Shown: in pieces, positions 46,700-59,296 of the stretch
How the letters are laid out: every line of letters begins with the position of its first letter
How positions within the stretch are numbered: position 1 is the first letter of the stretch
Assembly: GCA_024734495.1 (NCBI GenBank)
Contig: JALMQS010000816.1
Coordinates: 7,217,171-7,281,170 of the forward strand
Length of the DNA stretch: 64,000 nucleotides
From: Forficula auricularia
Taxonomy: Eukaryota > Arthropoda > Insecta > Dermaptera > Forficulidae
Direction: 5' to 3'
Made by a program: the position numbers and the translations under genes
Notes under the pieces: model-generated
Seen by the model: the letters and a program-made list of their open reading frames with translations, nothing else
Database searches by the model: none
Told to the model about the DNA's origin: nothing

Positions 46700-48583
46700 T
46701 GCCACCCCCAAAATAGAGATCCCCCTCAAATAGAGAAGATTACATTTTTTCACAACCATCCAATTTGAAAATTCTGGTGTGAATTAAGCACACCACATGA
46801 CCTGACCAGACACCTGTCCCCTCTCGTATATTTATATAATCCCATTTCTATTAAACAACAAATAGATACGTGTATGTTTCTTATTATACGGTACCTACTA
46901 ATACAACACGATTTTGCTATTATATGGCTTAGAAATTGAATCATCTTCACGTAACATGGTTCGTAAAACGTTCATTAAATAACACCGAGTTTTGGCAATG
47001 TATTTATGTATTAATTTACATAATTTGTATATATAAAATACTGAATATAACTACATAAAGAGAATTAGATGTAGGTTTAAAGTTACTCTCACCCAAGCAG
47101 CATATCATCATGCACACCTTCTAATTTTATAGGACATGTTAAATTCGAATAACACCATTTCATTTCACGATATTTTACTGGAACTCAGCTAGCGTGCTAT
47201 AAGTTGCCTACCTTTATCCAGGGGTATCTTTTTTCTTCTTATATACGAATAATATACAATAGTAAAATTGGATGATAATGGATTTTTCTTTATTAATTTT
47301 AGATCAAAAGTGTAAATACAAAAAATATTCAGAATTAAAGATTGCAAATTTTGGTGTATTTATAAATGAACCATTTTATGTTGAAAATATTAAAAAATAC
47401 TTAATATCAGTTTACATTTGAAGAAATATTCTGATCAAAATAAATTTTATTCTTTCAATAAGAAGAATGTCCAGCAAAATTCAGTAAGGACATGAAATTG
47501 TACTAATATTGAATGCTTTCCAAATTCTTTGATTCGTAGAGAAGGTCCAATTAATTGACTATTTAGATTTCCCGATTTAGCAACGTGCCATTTCTTTTTC
47601 TGGCTTTAGTTGAAAATTTTGTTGAAAATTCTATTACTGAATAAATGGTGAACACTTGAACTGTGTTCAAAGAACTAAAGAAATTGAAAACCAATAAAAG
47701 CTATATTACTATAAATCCATTAAAGTTTCTAATAGTATTATGGATCCCCAGCAGAGGAGGAGTTATCCTATTTCTTGTATCCGATTTAAATCAAATTCAC
47801 ACTTATTCCTAAGTTTCATCAAAATCATTTACAATTCGACCTATAATATTTTCTTACTTGATATGTCATTGTATATAAATATCAGTAAACTACAAAGCAG
47901 ATATCTTCTAAACGCCTGTTAAAAAGAATAAAATACTGAAGAAATTTTCTTTAATAGGTACCTTCTTATTCAAAATTTAATATATGAGAAATAAATTTTG
48001 TCATTTATTATAAATTATTTATTTTTAAGTTTTCATTTAACTCTTCATTTTGGCATGTGTTAGAGTTAACGATTCCACACCTTCGCTTTGTCGTGATTCC
48101 TTTTGTTAGAGATTAACTTTTTATGAGTTGGCCTTTAGCAAGGCCCTATTTCATTTTTGAGATTTTAATAGAGATCCTTTTAATATAAATATTATTTACG
48201 ATCTTCAAACTATATTCAAATTGTCATCAATCATATTATAAATAGGCTTATACGATATCGTTTTATAAAATTCAATAATTATTTTAAGAAACAATAGAAA
48301 TATGGGATTCCAATATCTAAAAACAGTTTTTCTCGTTTTAATAGCTCCTATAACTTTAACCAATGAACTTGAAATTTTGCTTTATGTTGACAAATAAGAA
48401 TATAACAAAAATAGGGGTATCATTTAAACGATTGATGTTTAGGCCATCATGTCACAAAAAAATAGAAGGGTATTTTCAGGAAATTCTCCTATATTTGATA
48501 TGACGCCATTAAATTTTGTCAGAAATAAAAATTTATTGACAGAAACACGAATCGATCTTGAACCAAATGGCTTTTTAGGCATG
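46700..48583. other. AT-rich spacer, nothing recognised
   Basis: Chance frames at 46750 and 47740 only. Confidence 0.45.
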
Positions 48584-48591
48584 CTCTAGCC

Positions 48592-49292
48592 CAGGGGTTC
48601 CCAAAATTTCCGAGTCGCGGTGCCTTTTTTCACTTATAATTACACGAGAGCTTTTTTTTTGCCGAAGTAAACTTGACATTTTAATGAGAATTTTGTTGCC
48701 TGCCAATTAAACGAAAAAAACTACCTGTGCAAAAAATTACGAGTCCGTAGGACTGTAATTTTTTCTGGTAGTTTTTTGAGTTAAATTGCCTCAAAGGCAA
48801 CAAAACTCGAATTATAAAATATCAAGTTTACTTCGACCCAAAAAAAGCTTGAGTGTAATTCGGTAAGACAATTTAATGAATCAATACGTAAATCACAAAA
48901 TTAACAAAATTAAGACATAAATTAGTTTATTTAATTTAGAGGAAAAGTACAATTGTTAAAAATACAATTCTTATAAACAACTTAAAAAAAAAAAGCTAGG
49001 TTCAGTTTTGTCGCTGGAAAAGTTAGGGTAAACTTTTTTCGCTGTCATAGTGACAAAAACACCGTTGCTTATGGGACTTTTAGTGTATGAATTAAATTGT
49101 CAATTAAAATTTTTTCATGGCGCCCTCCTTAAGTAAAAGTATATGTAATCGTAAGTATGAGATACAAATAAATAAACAATAAATAAATTTTCAGCTTCTC
49201 TCTAGTTAATTCAAATGTCTTGCTTGAATTAATTATTAATCTTTGCGGCCGTCCTGTGTAGAGGCCGCGGCGACGCAGTTTGGGAACCTCTG
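48592..49292. mobile_element. hAT element with internal hairpin
   Basis: Ends CAGGGGTTCCCAAA and TTTGGGAACCTCTG; 8-bp duplication CTCTAGCC / CTTTAGCC. Inside, 48664-48840 is a separate inverted repeat (GAAGTAAACTTGA / TCAAGTTTACTTC, CTACC / GGTAG). Confidence 0.62.
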
Positions 49293-49773
49293 CTTTAGCC
49301 AATATGCATATTTTTATACATAGAATAAAAATAATTTCAAGCGTGATTTTTTGTCCGCTTATTTGTCGTTGATTCATAGAATTCAGTAGGAAATTGTAGA
49401 AAATCAGAAAAAATCTAAAATCATTATCAGGGGAGATGAACGAGTAGTTAATTAACAATTAATTTTGTAAAAAAGTTTGTATTAATAAACTTCATCTTTG
49501 ATGCAAAATAACTAAGTATTAATAATTTATATATAATTTTTTTAAGGAAATACTTGAAAGATTTCAATCATGTACGCCTAGATATTAGGCAACCCAAAAT
49601 GATTATCTGTTATTAATTACTCTATTTTTATATATTTCTCAATAAATAATATTATGAATTAAATAAATTACATTAGAATTTACTAATGTAAATATAAAAT
49701 TAGTATTCAATTCAAATTGAACTTTTAATAAAAGTTTTCGGATAAATCAGTGTCATAAAAAATATAATATTAA

Positions 49774-49912
49774 ATCACAAAGAGAAACAAAGAGGTTGTC
49801 CTCTGCTTGATGCAAATAAACATACACACATATATATCGAGATGATATATATGTGTGTATGTTTATTTGCATCAAGCAGAGACAACCTCTTGTTTCTCTT
49901 TGTGAATCAACA
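49774..49912. mobile_element. Short palindrome of the 9.6-kb family
   Basis: Perfect-looking arms CACAAAGAGAAACAAAGAGG, CTTGATGCAAATAAACATAC meet at an ATATAT centre (about 49843). The same right flank (AACTCTGCTACT, GGCAAAACAAAAACTTTTCA) follows as at 9.73 kb, but the ribozyme core is absent, so this looks like an end-only derivative. Confidence 0.45.
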
Positions 49913-50778
49913 ACTCTGCTACTCTCGGCAAAACAAAAACTTTTCAATTATATAATATTAAATGTTAAAAATAACGAAAATTTCTATGAAGCCCATAAGT
50001 ATTCGGTGGAATTTGCAAAAAAACGTTTTTGGACAGCATCTCCTGGTTTAAAAGTCACAGCTCGCCAGTGATGTATATACCATATATATATTGTATCCAC
50101 TGTTTATTATTTTTGCTGTAATTGAAAAACAAATGACTTCATATAAATAATGTATATTCATCTCCATTAAAAAGGTCGAACTTTTCCTAAATGATAATGG
50201 TTTATTCAGAATCATGATGTTGTAAAATTGTTCCCCATCTCATTCATATTTATTCAACTTCTCGATTTTCCATGAGCTTATTGCATCACTATGCATTGTG
50301 GGCTGAGTGGGGGCGTAAGGGGTGTGGTCTACTTAAGGCGAGATCTGGAAATGTCTCGAATTAGAACTTGGAAAAAAAAACATTTGAAGGTAAAATAATC
50401 AATCAGAAAGAGAGAGAAAAAAATCGAATTGAATTAAATAAAATTTATTACATATCAGTTAATAAATGAAATTTATTTATAATATTGATTCAAGAAGATT
50501 TTATTGTAGGAAGGTAGAATACCTTTATGTCCAGATTGCCTGCCACTCGCATCGTAAAAATAAGAAGAATAAAAATCAGGGGATGTGAAAGAGGGAAAAC
50601 AGATGCTTAAATCATTTTTAGACAGTCATAGGGATAAGGGATTTGGCTAATGCGTTCGTTGGATTTGTAGCCAATTTGTCCACGAGAGGGTAAATACATG
50701 AAATTTACTTATTTTGTACCGATGAGGTTTCACAAGGTTTTGATATTGACTTTGTTTTGACATAATACTATTTGTAAT

Positions 50779-50856
50779 AAGAGAAAGAATTTAATTTTTA
50801 TGACAAATTCTAAGATTTTAGAATTTTCTCCTAAAATTAAATTCTTTCTCTTGTAA
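50779..50856. repeat. AT-rich hairpin and repeat of 52.3 kb
   Basis: AAGAGAAAGAATTTAATTTT pairs with AAAATTAAATTCTTTCTCTT. Its right arm recurs at 52317-52338 beside the LINE tail. Confidence 0.4.
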
Positions 50857-51662
50857 GGAGGTTCTTTCGCGACAATCCACACAAAAAGTTTTAGCCTCGT
50901 AAGCACTATAAATATGAACGGAACTAAAATTTTAGGGTATATTTTTTAACGTGACTGTCCACTCACACTACGAAATCTCTATATAGATACACACATACTA
51001 ACCGGATCGTATCCAAGCCATTATGCTTATATCCCCTCGATTAAAAATAATCGCCCAAATAGGTTTGTTTTTTTGTTTTTATCAAAACTACGTGGTAAAT
51101 AATTTCAATTTTTTTAAGCTACTTCGAACAAACTAATTCTAACAAATATTAGTTTTTCATCAAGATGGTGAAAGTCCTTCAATAAAAAAAAATAAAATAA
51201 TGATCTTATCCCCACCCTTTCCCTATCTACCCTATATAAAAATGTCATTTTTAATTGCAATTATTTCATGTTTGTTGTGGTAAATCGTCTTCAAATTTTA
51301 ACAGTATGTGTAATTATGTTTTATTGACTTATATTCCAAGTTTCAAAAACTTCTTGAATTTTTGCTTTTGTTAATGAAATACCTTAATAAACATTGGTTA
51401 ATTTTAACCTGAAGTGATTTTTTGAAAAAAATTCCAACGATTTTCAAAAAAAGATGCTCAAATCTTTAGTTTTATATTTAAATAAAAGGACTTGTACTAA
51501 AAACTTTTTTTTCATTTTAGGCTAAATTTTTTAATTTCCGTTATAGAAGAATGAAGTTAAAAATTTATGTGCTTATATATTAATCATATATTGCGATTCA
51601 GAGAGAGGTTTTCGTCTCGAGGGTGTGAGCTGACAGCCCGGAAAGCATGTTAATTCTCAGGT

Positions 51663-52132
51663 TCTCTCACCATCTACAAGGCCCAAATCCGCCCCTGTCT
51701 CGAATACGGCTCTCATCTATGGAGAGGAGCCTCAAAATATTCTCTTGCTACCCTGGATGCAATTCAGAAACGATCCGTCAGGCTAATTGACGATTCTACC
51801 CTCACTGACTCCCTCGACTCGCTGGCTCATCGAAGAAATGTCTCTGCCCTTTCCCTTTTCTATAGATACTATCACGGCAGGTGCTCTGATGAGATAAAAT
51901 CAATAATTCCCCCAAAGCATGCTTTGCACGCAGCACACGTTTTGCCGACTCCCAACACTCTTTCGCGGTCAAATTAGAAAAGTGCCGGACCACTTCATTC
52001 GCCAATACATATATCCCCATGACTTCAAGGAGCTGGAACTCTCGTCCAGCCACCATCTTTCCCAGCACCTATAATCTTCAAACCTTCAAAACCGGGGTGC
52101 ATAGACACCTACGTCTACACCCTCTCATTTAA
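51663..52132 (+). pseudogene. LINE (Jockey/CR1-like) reverse transcriptase C-terminus, frameshifted
   Basis: Reads LTIYKAQIRPCLEYGSHLWR, ASKYSLATLDAIQKRSVRLI, then SALSLFYRYYHGRCSDEIKS and IIPPK; after a frameshift near 51930 it goes on with RFADSQHSFAVKLEKCRTTS, MTSRSWNSRPATIFPSTYN and HRHLRLHPLI before TAA. This is the conserved region after the reverse transcriptase domain of Jockey/CR1-type LINEs. The 5' part is missing (5' truncation); the single frameshift marks it as inactive. Confidence 0.7.
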
Positions 52133-52240
52133 TCAACTTTCCTTCTCTTCGGTAATGCAAGAGTCTTTCGAGATCCATAGGAGCTGCATCTTTACTGGCG
52201 CACCCCTTCTTGCATTCGATTGCATTAAAAAAAAAAAGGT
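52133..52240 (+). repeat. LINE 3' untranslated tail with poly(A)
   Basis: CTTCTCTTCGGTAATGCAAG, TTTCGAGATCCATAGGAGCT and GATTGCATT followed by an A run. The same tail recurs at 59589-59722, which identifies it as the element's 3' end. Confidence 0.65.
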
Positions 52241-52567
52241 TCGACTCCGGAGGGGATGAATCCCCTCTGATATCACACTAAAATAATAATTCTACTAAAA
52301 TCTTAGAATTTGTCCTAAAAATTAAATTCTTTCTCTTTTAATAAACATTGGTTAGTTTTAACATGAGGTGATTTTTTTAAAAACATTCCAACGATTTTCA
52401 AAAAAAAAGATGCTCAAATCATTAGTTTTACTATTTATAATAAAAGGGAATTGATTTCTACGATGGGCTAAGAAATTTCGTAAGTTATATTGCACCATAA
52501 TAGGAATACTAAATACAAGTAATATTTTACTTATGGAAAGTGGTGTAGGTTTTAGTTGAAACATGAT

Positions 52568-52815
52568 GTTAATTAATAGAGTAAAGTGTGTGTAGTTTCA
52601 CAGTGAATGAAATAAAACTCAAAGAGGTTTATACAAACTCAATATATTTCGGATTATTAGTCCATCATCAGGAGTTTACAAGTTAATACTAATAATAATT
52701 GAACGAGTGGTCACCATTCTTGAGAGATGATGGACCAATAATCCGAAATATATTGAGTTCTATAAACCTCTTGAGTTTTATTTCATTCACTGAAACTACT
52801 ACTCTATTAATTAAC
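52568..52815. mobile_element. Palindromic hammerhead element, 52.7 kb
   Basis: Arms start GTTAATTAATAGAGTA and mirror around about 52700. The minus-strand ribozyme (52633-52681) is intact: stem I AAACTC/GAGTTT, CTGATGA, T, GGA/TCC, GAA, ATATAT, T. The plus-strand copy (from 52727) has lost its CTGA. Confidence 0.58.
52633..52681 (-). ncRNA. Hammerhead-like ribozyme motif with AT stem III
   Basis: 6-bp stem I AAACTC/GAGTTT, CTGATGA core, extra T, stem II GGA/TCC, GAA, self-complementary ATATAT as stem III, cleavage-site base T. It shows the stem III palindrome is kept while its sequence differs from the ACGT class. Confidence 0.48.
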
Positions 52816-54600
52816 AAGTATTATTTAACATTATAACGATCTTGTCATGATTAATCCACTCGAATTTATTTAATCTAAGTTAAGCAACACGTATAATATT
52901 AGTTCTTAGATGGATATCAGCTGTGTTCTCTTGGTATATTCACAACTTCCGAATTCAGTCGTATTGCTTGAATCCTCCGGAAAACATTATGGAAACCCTT
53001 AAAGATATAATGGGGAGTTAATATCCTTTATCTCCAATCTCTACTATAAATGCAACAAATCTTCGCCTTAAAAGAACAGACGATATTGTCAGTACAAGCC
53101 GAATATTTACCAATTATTCTTGTTTCAATTAATAATTTAGATTTCTCCTATAAATCACTTTACTACTAAACTGAATAAAATTATGATTGTAATTGATTAG
53201 AGAAATGATTTTAAGTAATGTAATACAATTCCTTTAATGTTTCTATCTCGATTAAATTATTGACTGTTTATCTTCCTTTTTTTATCTGATTATGAATAAA
53301 ATCAACAAACCCAGGAAGAAGAATAATTAATTATATCGTTGATTTGTTTCGTTTTATTCATCAATTAGTAAGCAAAACATCAACAAAATATTATTTTAAG
53401 TAGGTGAAACGAAACTGTTTCATGTTGTGTTGGGCCAAGTGGACAAGTTTTCGCCACGTGTGGCCTCAGGCTGGGTCTAGCTAGGACAGGTCACCAGACA
53501 CACATCAAGGAATCGGAAAACGAACACACACACAAACATAAAGAGTACCCAGTCTCTGTATTTATACATAACAGACAGAGAAAGAAATAGTACTCGTCCA
53601 GCCACTAAATCATCTGCAGACTGTGCGCGGTCTACATTAAATACTTGCTTCTTATGCATAATGGATTTTGAGGACGTTCATAACATATTCAAAGGGGAAA
53701 ATCTCTAGCAATGGCAAAAGGCATGATTTCGTAACAAGGAAACCCAGACAGCAATGAACGACCTTAGCACCAGGTCGTGACTGCCTAGACCTAGTGACAG
53801 GCTGCGTGTGCCCACACCTACACAACCAACCAGAGCTCACACATACAAGCGCAAAACCATCTTGTTTGCGTGCCTAACTGAATAAGTAAATTGACCCACC
53901 CACTGGATTTTACATCTCAGCCAAGAACATTAAATAATACTATGCGCTTTACAAATTTCAATAGGACAAACAAGGATTTACAATAAACTCTAGTATATCT
54001 GCTAATTAGGAGGACATAAACTTCTACACACCTATTCATTACATACAGAGACACGCATACAGACGCGGGGTCAGGAAAATGGTGACACACCTATAATTGT
54101 CGATGAACCCACGGAATTTACTCAATATTGAATACGAAGAACAGTCGTGTGCGCCACCCACGCCTACCTCACCGGCATATGCGAAAGATACTCCCACGCA
54201 GATAGAAAACACTTGTTCAAGGTTTAGTGAAAGAGGCAGCCAGAGAAAAAATTACTAATAGAAAAGGAAACCTATTCTAAAGTGAAGGTGACTTTGATTT
54301 AGGTTATCAGTAAATTGTTATTTGGGTGGAGCGTTATTAATGGTGCACCTGTGATCATTTAACGGCCAGGTTAAAAAATAGATAAATCATTTTAAGATGA
54401 GCGAATTCGCAATTTATTATTAGGTAATAATTCTTTTTTCTTTTCACTTAATTTGTGTATATTCTTTTTAAATGACCAAATCAATTAGAAAAATCAAATC
54501 TGAAAAATACAAAATACTCCTGGACAGGTAACTTTTAATTCTCAAGATTAAGAACAATTAAATAAAATTTAAATAATAATATACTTTTTTGACTTATTAT
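52816..54600. other. Single-copy spacer with moderate GC patch
   Basis: 53420-54240 is GC-richer than average with (CA)n stretches and no long frame; the rest is AT-rich. It may be regulatory, but no motif stands out. Confidence 0.35.
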
Positions 54601-54604
54601 AATA

Positions 54605-54937
54605 CAGTAGAACCTCGTTTTATCCGGACTAACTCTGGGACCAAATGCAAATCGGATAATCCAGAAATTTGGGTAATATAAACAAAACAAATCCTCAAAT
54701 AACCGAATTTGAATTTGAAAAAAATACATACTCACGTTAAAAAAAACATGTTTATATCAAAATTACATAGAATTGTTTAAAAAATACATACACACATTAA
54801 AAAATAATGGTGAGATTATAATTACATTCTTGCTATCAGAGTTAAAAATTATTATCTATGTAAATATTTATTAAAATAAAAATGTCTACAAATCCGATCC
54901 GGATAATCCGGAGGGTTGGGTAAACGAGGTTTTACTG
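54605..54937. mobile_element. pogo/Tigger-like MITE
   Basis: Ends CAGTAGAACCTCGTTT and AAACGAGGTTTTACTG with TA on both sides. TCCGGATAATCCGGA-type motifs near both ends are typical of pogo-like inverted repeats. No transposase frame. Confidence 0.65.
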
Positions 54938-55546
54938 TATATCAATTTTGATTTTGATTTTGATATTGACTTTCGAAATTGACCATTTTTTCCAAATTCT
55001 TGTATTAAATAGCTCTTATAACATCATATGAATATTAAATTAGTATAGTTAAATTCGTTGTGAGTTCAAATGATGAAATGGAGGAAAAAGTGAAAACTTT
55101 TTCAAGAGTTGCTACGCTCTCTTTATAGTTGGCTTTGATGTGGCGTAAAAATCCTAAAAAAAATCAATGAAAAAATGTTTTCTACACTTTGGAAATTTTG
55201 GCAGCCAAAGTTCTAAAGCTAGAGAGCCCAAAATCTTATCAGTCTATCAGTTTCCCTCATTCAAAATACAAACATGTTGTCAGATGAACGAGCTTTTTAC
55301 TACTTTTCGTTTAGTTATCGTGAGTAATGAGTATTCGCAATCAAAAGACAGAAAAGAAATCATGGTTGAAATTTATTTTTCTTTATGTTTCAGACATTTT
55401 TAAACACAATTAGCAAAAATTTTTTGGAGTGAATTCAATACTAGGGCCTGCTAGCAGGGAGTTTATATCCTTCTTTTTCTCTAAAATTCCTAGAAATGAT
55501 GAAATACTGTATTGCCATAGTTCCTACCCAAAGTGTGTAAAATATA

Positions 55547-55688
55547 TCGGTTTCTAAAGTCTTTGTTAAGTTGACAAACGGTCAAACCTTAGTATTCACC
55601 ATGTGCCCTGATTGGCCATCCGGCCGGGCACATGGTGAATACTAAGGTTTGAACGTTTGTCAAATTAACAAAGACTTTACAAACCGAC
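55547..55688. repeat. Perfect-arm hairpin, about 55-bp stems
   Basis: TAAAGTCTTTGTTAAGTTGA, AACCTTAGTATTCACCATGT and GCCC mirror GGGC, ACATGGTGAATACTAAGGTT and AATTAACAAAGACTTTA. Loop about 15 bases. It could be a short palindromic MITE or, if transcribed, a precursor of small RNA. Confidence 0.5.
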
Positions 55689-55899
55689 ATACAACTGGCC
55701 TTTAAAGAAATTTTGTTTGTTAGAAGCGGATTAAAATTTGACTAAAAGATTTTCAGACACAGTTAAATAAAATCATGTGAAAATGATCGATTGACATAAA
55801 AATGAATTCTAGAGTGCACAGGACATCAGTAGCTTAACACAAAGTTTATGGTAAGATGGCTGACGGAATTCCTCGCCATCCAAAGGCGTAAGTTTACTC

Positions 55900-56270
55900 T
55901 CACCCTTCATGATTGATGAGACATGTTTAAGCCCAGAGCATCTTCACAGGAACATTCGAGTGTATAAACACTGAGCAGCACACACACGCACACACACCAA
56001 TCCACATCCATTCATTAAGGCCGAAGCTGCGCATCGCGCACGCCAAGCTAATTGCGCGTAGAGAGATAATTGATGGATGCATATCAACATAAACGCAAAG
56101 CAGCCTCGCGCATTATCTCGGAACCTTTTTATTCTCGAGCTGGCTACGAATTCTTCACCGTAATTATGCCGCCCGCCGCGCTACGCAAACTCTAGAAAGA
56201 GATAAGCTCGACTATGTAATAAAATGCCCGAGTTAATAGCTTCATTGTTTCCCCTCTATTATCGATATCC
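55900..56270. promoter_or_regulatory. Candidate cis-regulatory island
   Basis: CpG-rich relative to the window, single-copy here and without a sustained frame. It has GCGCATCGCGCACGCC, CTAATTGCGCG, GATAATTGATGG, CGTAATTATGCC and GCCGCCCGCCGCGC; the TAATTG/TAATTA cores are homeodomain-type sites. A conserved enhancer or promoter is the best guess. Confidence 0.35.
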
Positions 56271-56389
56271 ATGCAAAATTATTAATCTTTATTTAAATTA
56301 AAATACCACAAAGAAATGTTGATTTTAGTTTTATCCAAGAGTCAAGATTCTTTGCTCTACTATAATTCCGAGTGTATCTACCCAGGGCA

Positions 56390-57110
56390 TATTACTTAAG
56401 GTAGTTGTATCACCAAATGCATTTATTTTCTTAGGATTTTTTTTTGAAATTTAGAAAGATTATTATTTAAATAATTCTCCATCGATTAGTGGCAAAACGA
56501 AAGAGAGTTTTTCAGACATTGCACTATACGGCATACTGGAAAGTTTACATACATATTATATTATTATAACTAGGAAACTCTTGTTACGATTGTTATAAAA
56601 AACTAAGCGAACATTAAACAATAACTAATAAATTTTTAAAAAAATTTTAATTCATAGTTAGAAGACAGTTTCTGAGATAATAATTAATAAATAATAAAAA
56701 ATTTATCTCATTAAAGTAGGAAGGGATTACACTAAAAACAAACTGGCAACAACGCATTTATTTAACCTAAAAAGTGTACTAAAGTGGGTTAACTTTAGTA
56801 CACTTTTTTGACGTTTTTTCGCTTCAGCTATTGCCGCTTTCAATCGTTTATTATGAACTTTTTGTTTTATAAATCTTCCTTTATAATGTACTTTATCTGA
56901 CATTTCTATGATAAAATATATACAAGTTCGGACAGTGTTGACATATTTTTCAAACGAGTTAGTTGTACGGGATTGGCTACTAGTGGTACATAAACAGAAA
57001 AAAGTTTTGGGCTTATGAATTATGAATCCTTATTGTCTGTTCTATATAGGTACTCTAGCATTAATTTTTGCTACTATTGTCGCGATACAACTACCTTAAG
57101 CAAGATATTA
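56390..57110. mobile_element. Possible DNA element with TTAAGGTAGTTGTATC ends
   Basis: TTACTTAAGGTAGTTGTATC at left and GATACAACTACCTTAAG at right. Contains a hairpin GTGTACTAAAG / CTTTAGTACAC at 56770-56805. No frame. Confidence 0.45.
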
Positions 57111-57174
57111 AGTACATCTATTAATAAGATTGAAGTAGTTTTTCGATACGGACTGATAATAAGTAAATTGAGTG

Positions 57175-58243
57175 GATTTTGATGAGGCAGTCCAAGTTTC
57201 AAAAAAGAGAGATAATTATATTTTTTATTCAAAACCGACGTTTCAGAGGATTATTCCCTCCTTCAGGGTTTTGAAAGATCAGCGAAGGAAATCAATGTGA
57301 GACATTCCCTCTCTTAGTGGCAGTAACAATATTATACAGTATTTAATTCTCAGCAAAACAGTAAATTCTGTGGAGAATGATGTACTGCATAGTATTGTTA
57401 CTGACACTGAGAGAGGAGACAAAGGGGAATGTCACATTGGATTTTCTTCACTGACCTTTCAAAACCCTGAAGAAGGAGGAGGAAAACCTCCAAAACGTCG
57501 GTTTTGTATAAAAAAAAGATAGTTATTATTATTTTTTTTTATTTTATTTCAACGGTTAATGCCTAATATACAGTGATATACTACAATATTAATTTTTAAA
57601 ACATAATACATTATAACAATATATGCAAAATAATACATTTCAATAACTTATAAAATAGGGGGTCGGATTAGGCCAGGTGGTAGCGCGTCATCCTGCTAAC
57701 CAAGTGGACCCGGGTTCGAATCCGACTCGAGGCATCCGGCTAAAATCTGACCCCTGGGGTAGAGACAAATTTGAAAAATAAATATATAGTATCGTAAAGT
57801 GGCTTATGGCTAAAAAAGGCCGAAAAGCCAAAAAAGATAAATAATAATAATAACTTATAAAATAAGACAAAAACAATAATAAAAACAAAATAATACATTA
57901 AAATTTTGGGTATAAAATAAAACAATATTATAAAAATGATAAATATGCAGGGAAGTTAACTATTTGAGCTCTGAAACGTTGACAATAAAATATAAATTAT
58001 CTGCATAAAAAATAGTCCCCACTTCCCTATAACAACTTTAATCATTTAATCGATAGAAATAACTAATGAAAATAAATACAATACAATAATCACTCATAGA
58101 TTAGTGTTAGCTTTTTGAGCAAAATTGCAGCTCTATTAATACTTAATTAGAAATCCAGAGGGTTTTCCAATCATTGTGACAAATTATTGTCTAGTTATAA
58201 TTATCTCTCTTTTTTGAACCTTGGACTGCCTGATCAAAATTCT
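57175..58243. mobile_element. Interrupted palindromic hammerhead element
   Basis: Left arm starts AGTGGATTTTGATGAGGCAG; its mirror (GGACTGCCTGATCAAAATTC) is at 58224, so about 660 bp of other DNA, including a SINE, has been added in the right arm after 57535. Cores at 57238-57285 (minus; CTGAAG then a deletion) and 57466-57510 (plus; GAAA changed to CAAAA) are both damaged. The loop holds a further inverted repeat (about 57312-57425). Confidence 0.45.
57658..57848 (+). mobile_element. tRNA-headed SINE with perfect target duplication
   Basis: A polymerase III promoter is visible: a degenerate A box (AGGCCAGGTGGTAGCGCG) and a perfect B box (GGTTCGAATCC at about 57714). The body ends in AAAAGCCAAAAAAGATAAAT and an (AAT)n tail. 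It is flanked by the 16-bp direct repeat AATAACTTATAAAATA at 57642-57657 and 57849-57864, the mark of LINE-driven retroposition. The perfect duplication suggests a young copy. Confidence 0.72.
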
Positions 58244-59296
58244 CTCACATCTGTTAATTGATCATCATTTTGATTTTATTATATTCCTTTACGAAAATGG
58301 CAATCTCTACACATATTTTCATAGAAGTGGAAAACAGGGGGTTAATTATAATCGAAAATTATTATACTTTATTAAACTAGCTCAAAAAAAAAAAAGATGT
58401 TGCTAAGACATTTATTTTTCTGAATAGGTGTTTAGCTTATAGGAAAAAAGAAATGAAAAAAAGATTAAAAGCCTTTAAAATTTACTACTTTTGAAGAAGT
58501 TGAAAAATAAATGGGTAAATTTAATTGCTAAGGAAAAATAGTATGGCGACGATGAGAGCTCAGGGACAACTTCAGACACGAGAGAGTGTTAGCATATTTT
58601 AGAGGAGACTAGCTGCAAGGCCCGCCTTCGGCGTCCCTCTTGCTAACGTTATATAGCTAAAAACGTAAGTTAGAAGACATCTGATGTAATAATGAAATTT
58701 CATTTTATTATTACAGTATAACAAAATTGTAGTAAACTGATAAGGACTCGTTATTAAATATTGATGAAGCTCTATAATACTCTGAGGTATATGAGTCAAA
58801 CCATTGACTAGTTGTCGGTTGGCACAGGGTAGATTACGATATAATTAATATTTGCTATGTGTTTATCGAGATTCAACCGAATTCTCGGTTTTGGAAGGGT
58901 TTGATGGAAGAGAAAGTGGATGAATGAACTCAGTCTGACACTTGGTTTGTTGACCATGATTGAATTTTTATCATGATAACGAAATATAAGATTTATATAT
59001 TATTTTTTTATCTATTGAAATAGAAACTCTTCCGCAACATGCCATTCGAACACATTACCACCTTGTAATTCTGGAAATGCCCAGCCTGATTTATACAGTA
59101 AAAATTGTATAGGTACTGATGAAAAAACGGAAATAGGTATAAATTAATTTTACTTATGTTTAATATATCATATAATAAGTCATCACTTTATATTCTTAAT
59201 TATTTTTACTGTTAATGTTCAATTAATATGACCTTGCATGGTTTCTCTTCGTGACAAATTTATATTCAAGTTCCTTGTTTTGTATTTACTTTATAG

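Noticed and set aside
46568..46759. KSRQP-repeat protein
   Set aside because: Explained fully by a 15-bp minisatellite, so any frame stays open; no start context or splice support.
55900..56270. Coding exon
   Set aside because: All six frames contain stops within short distances and no splice-bounded open segment with protein-like composition was found.
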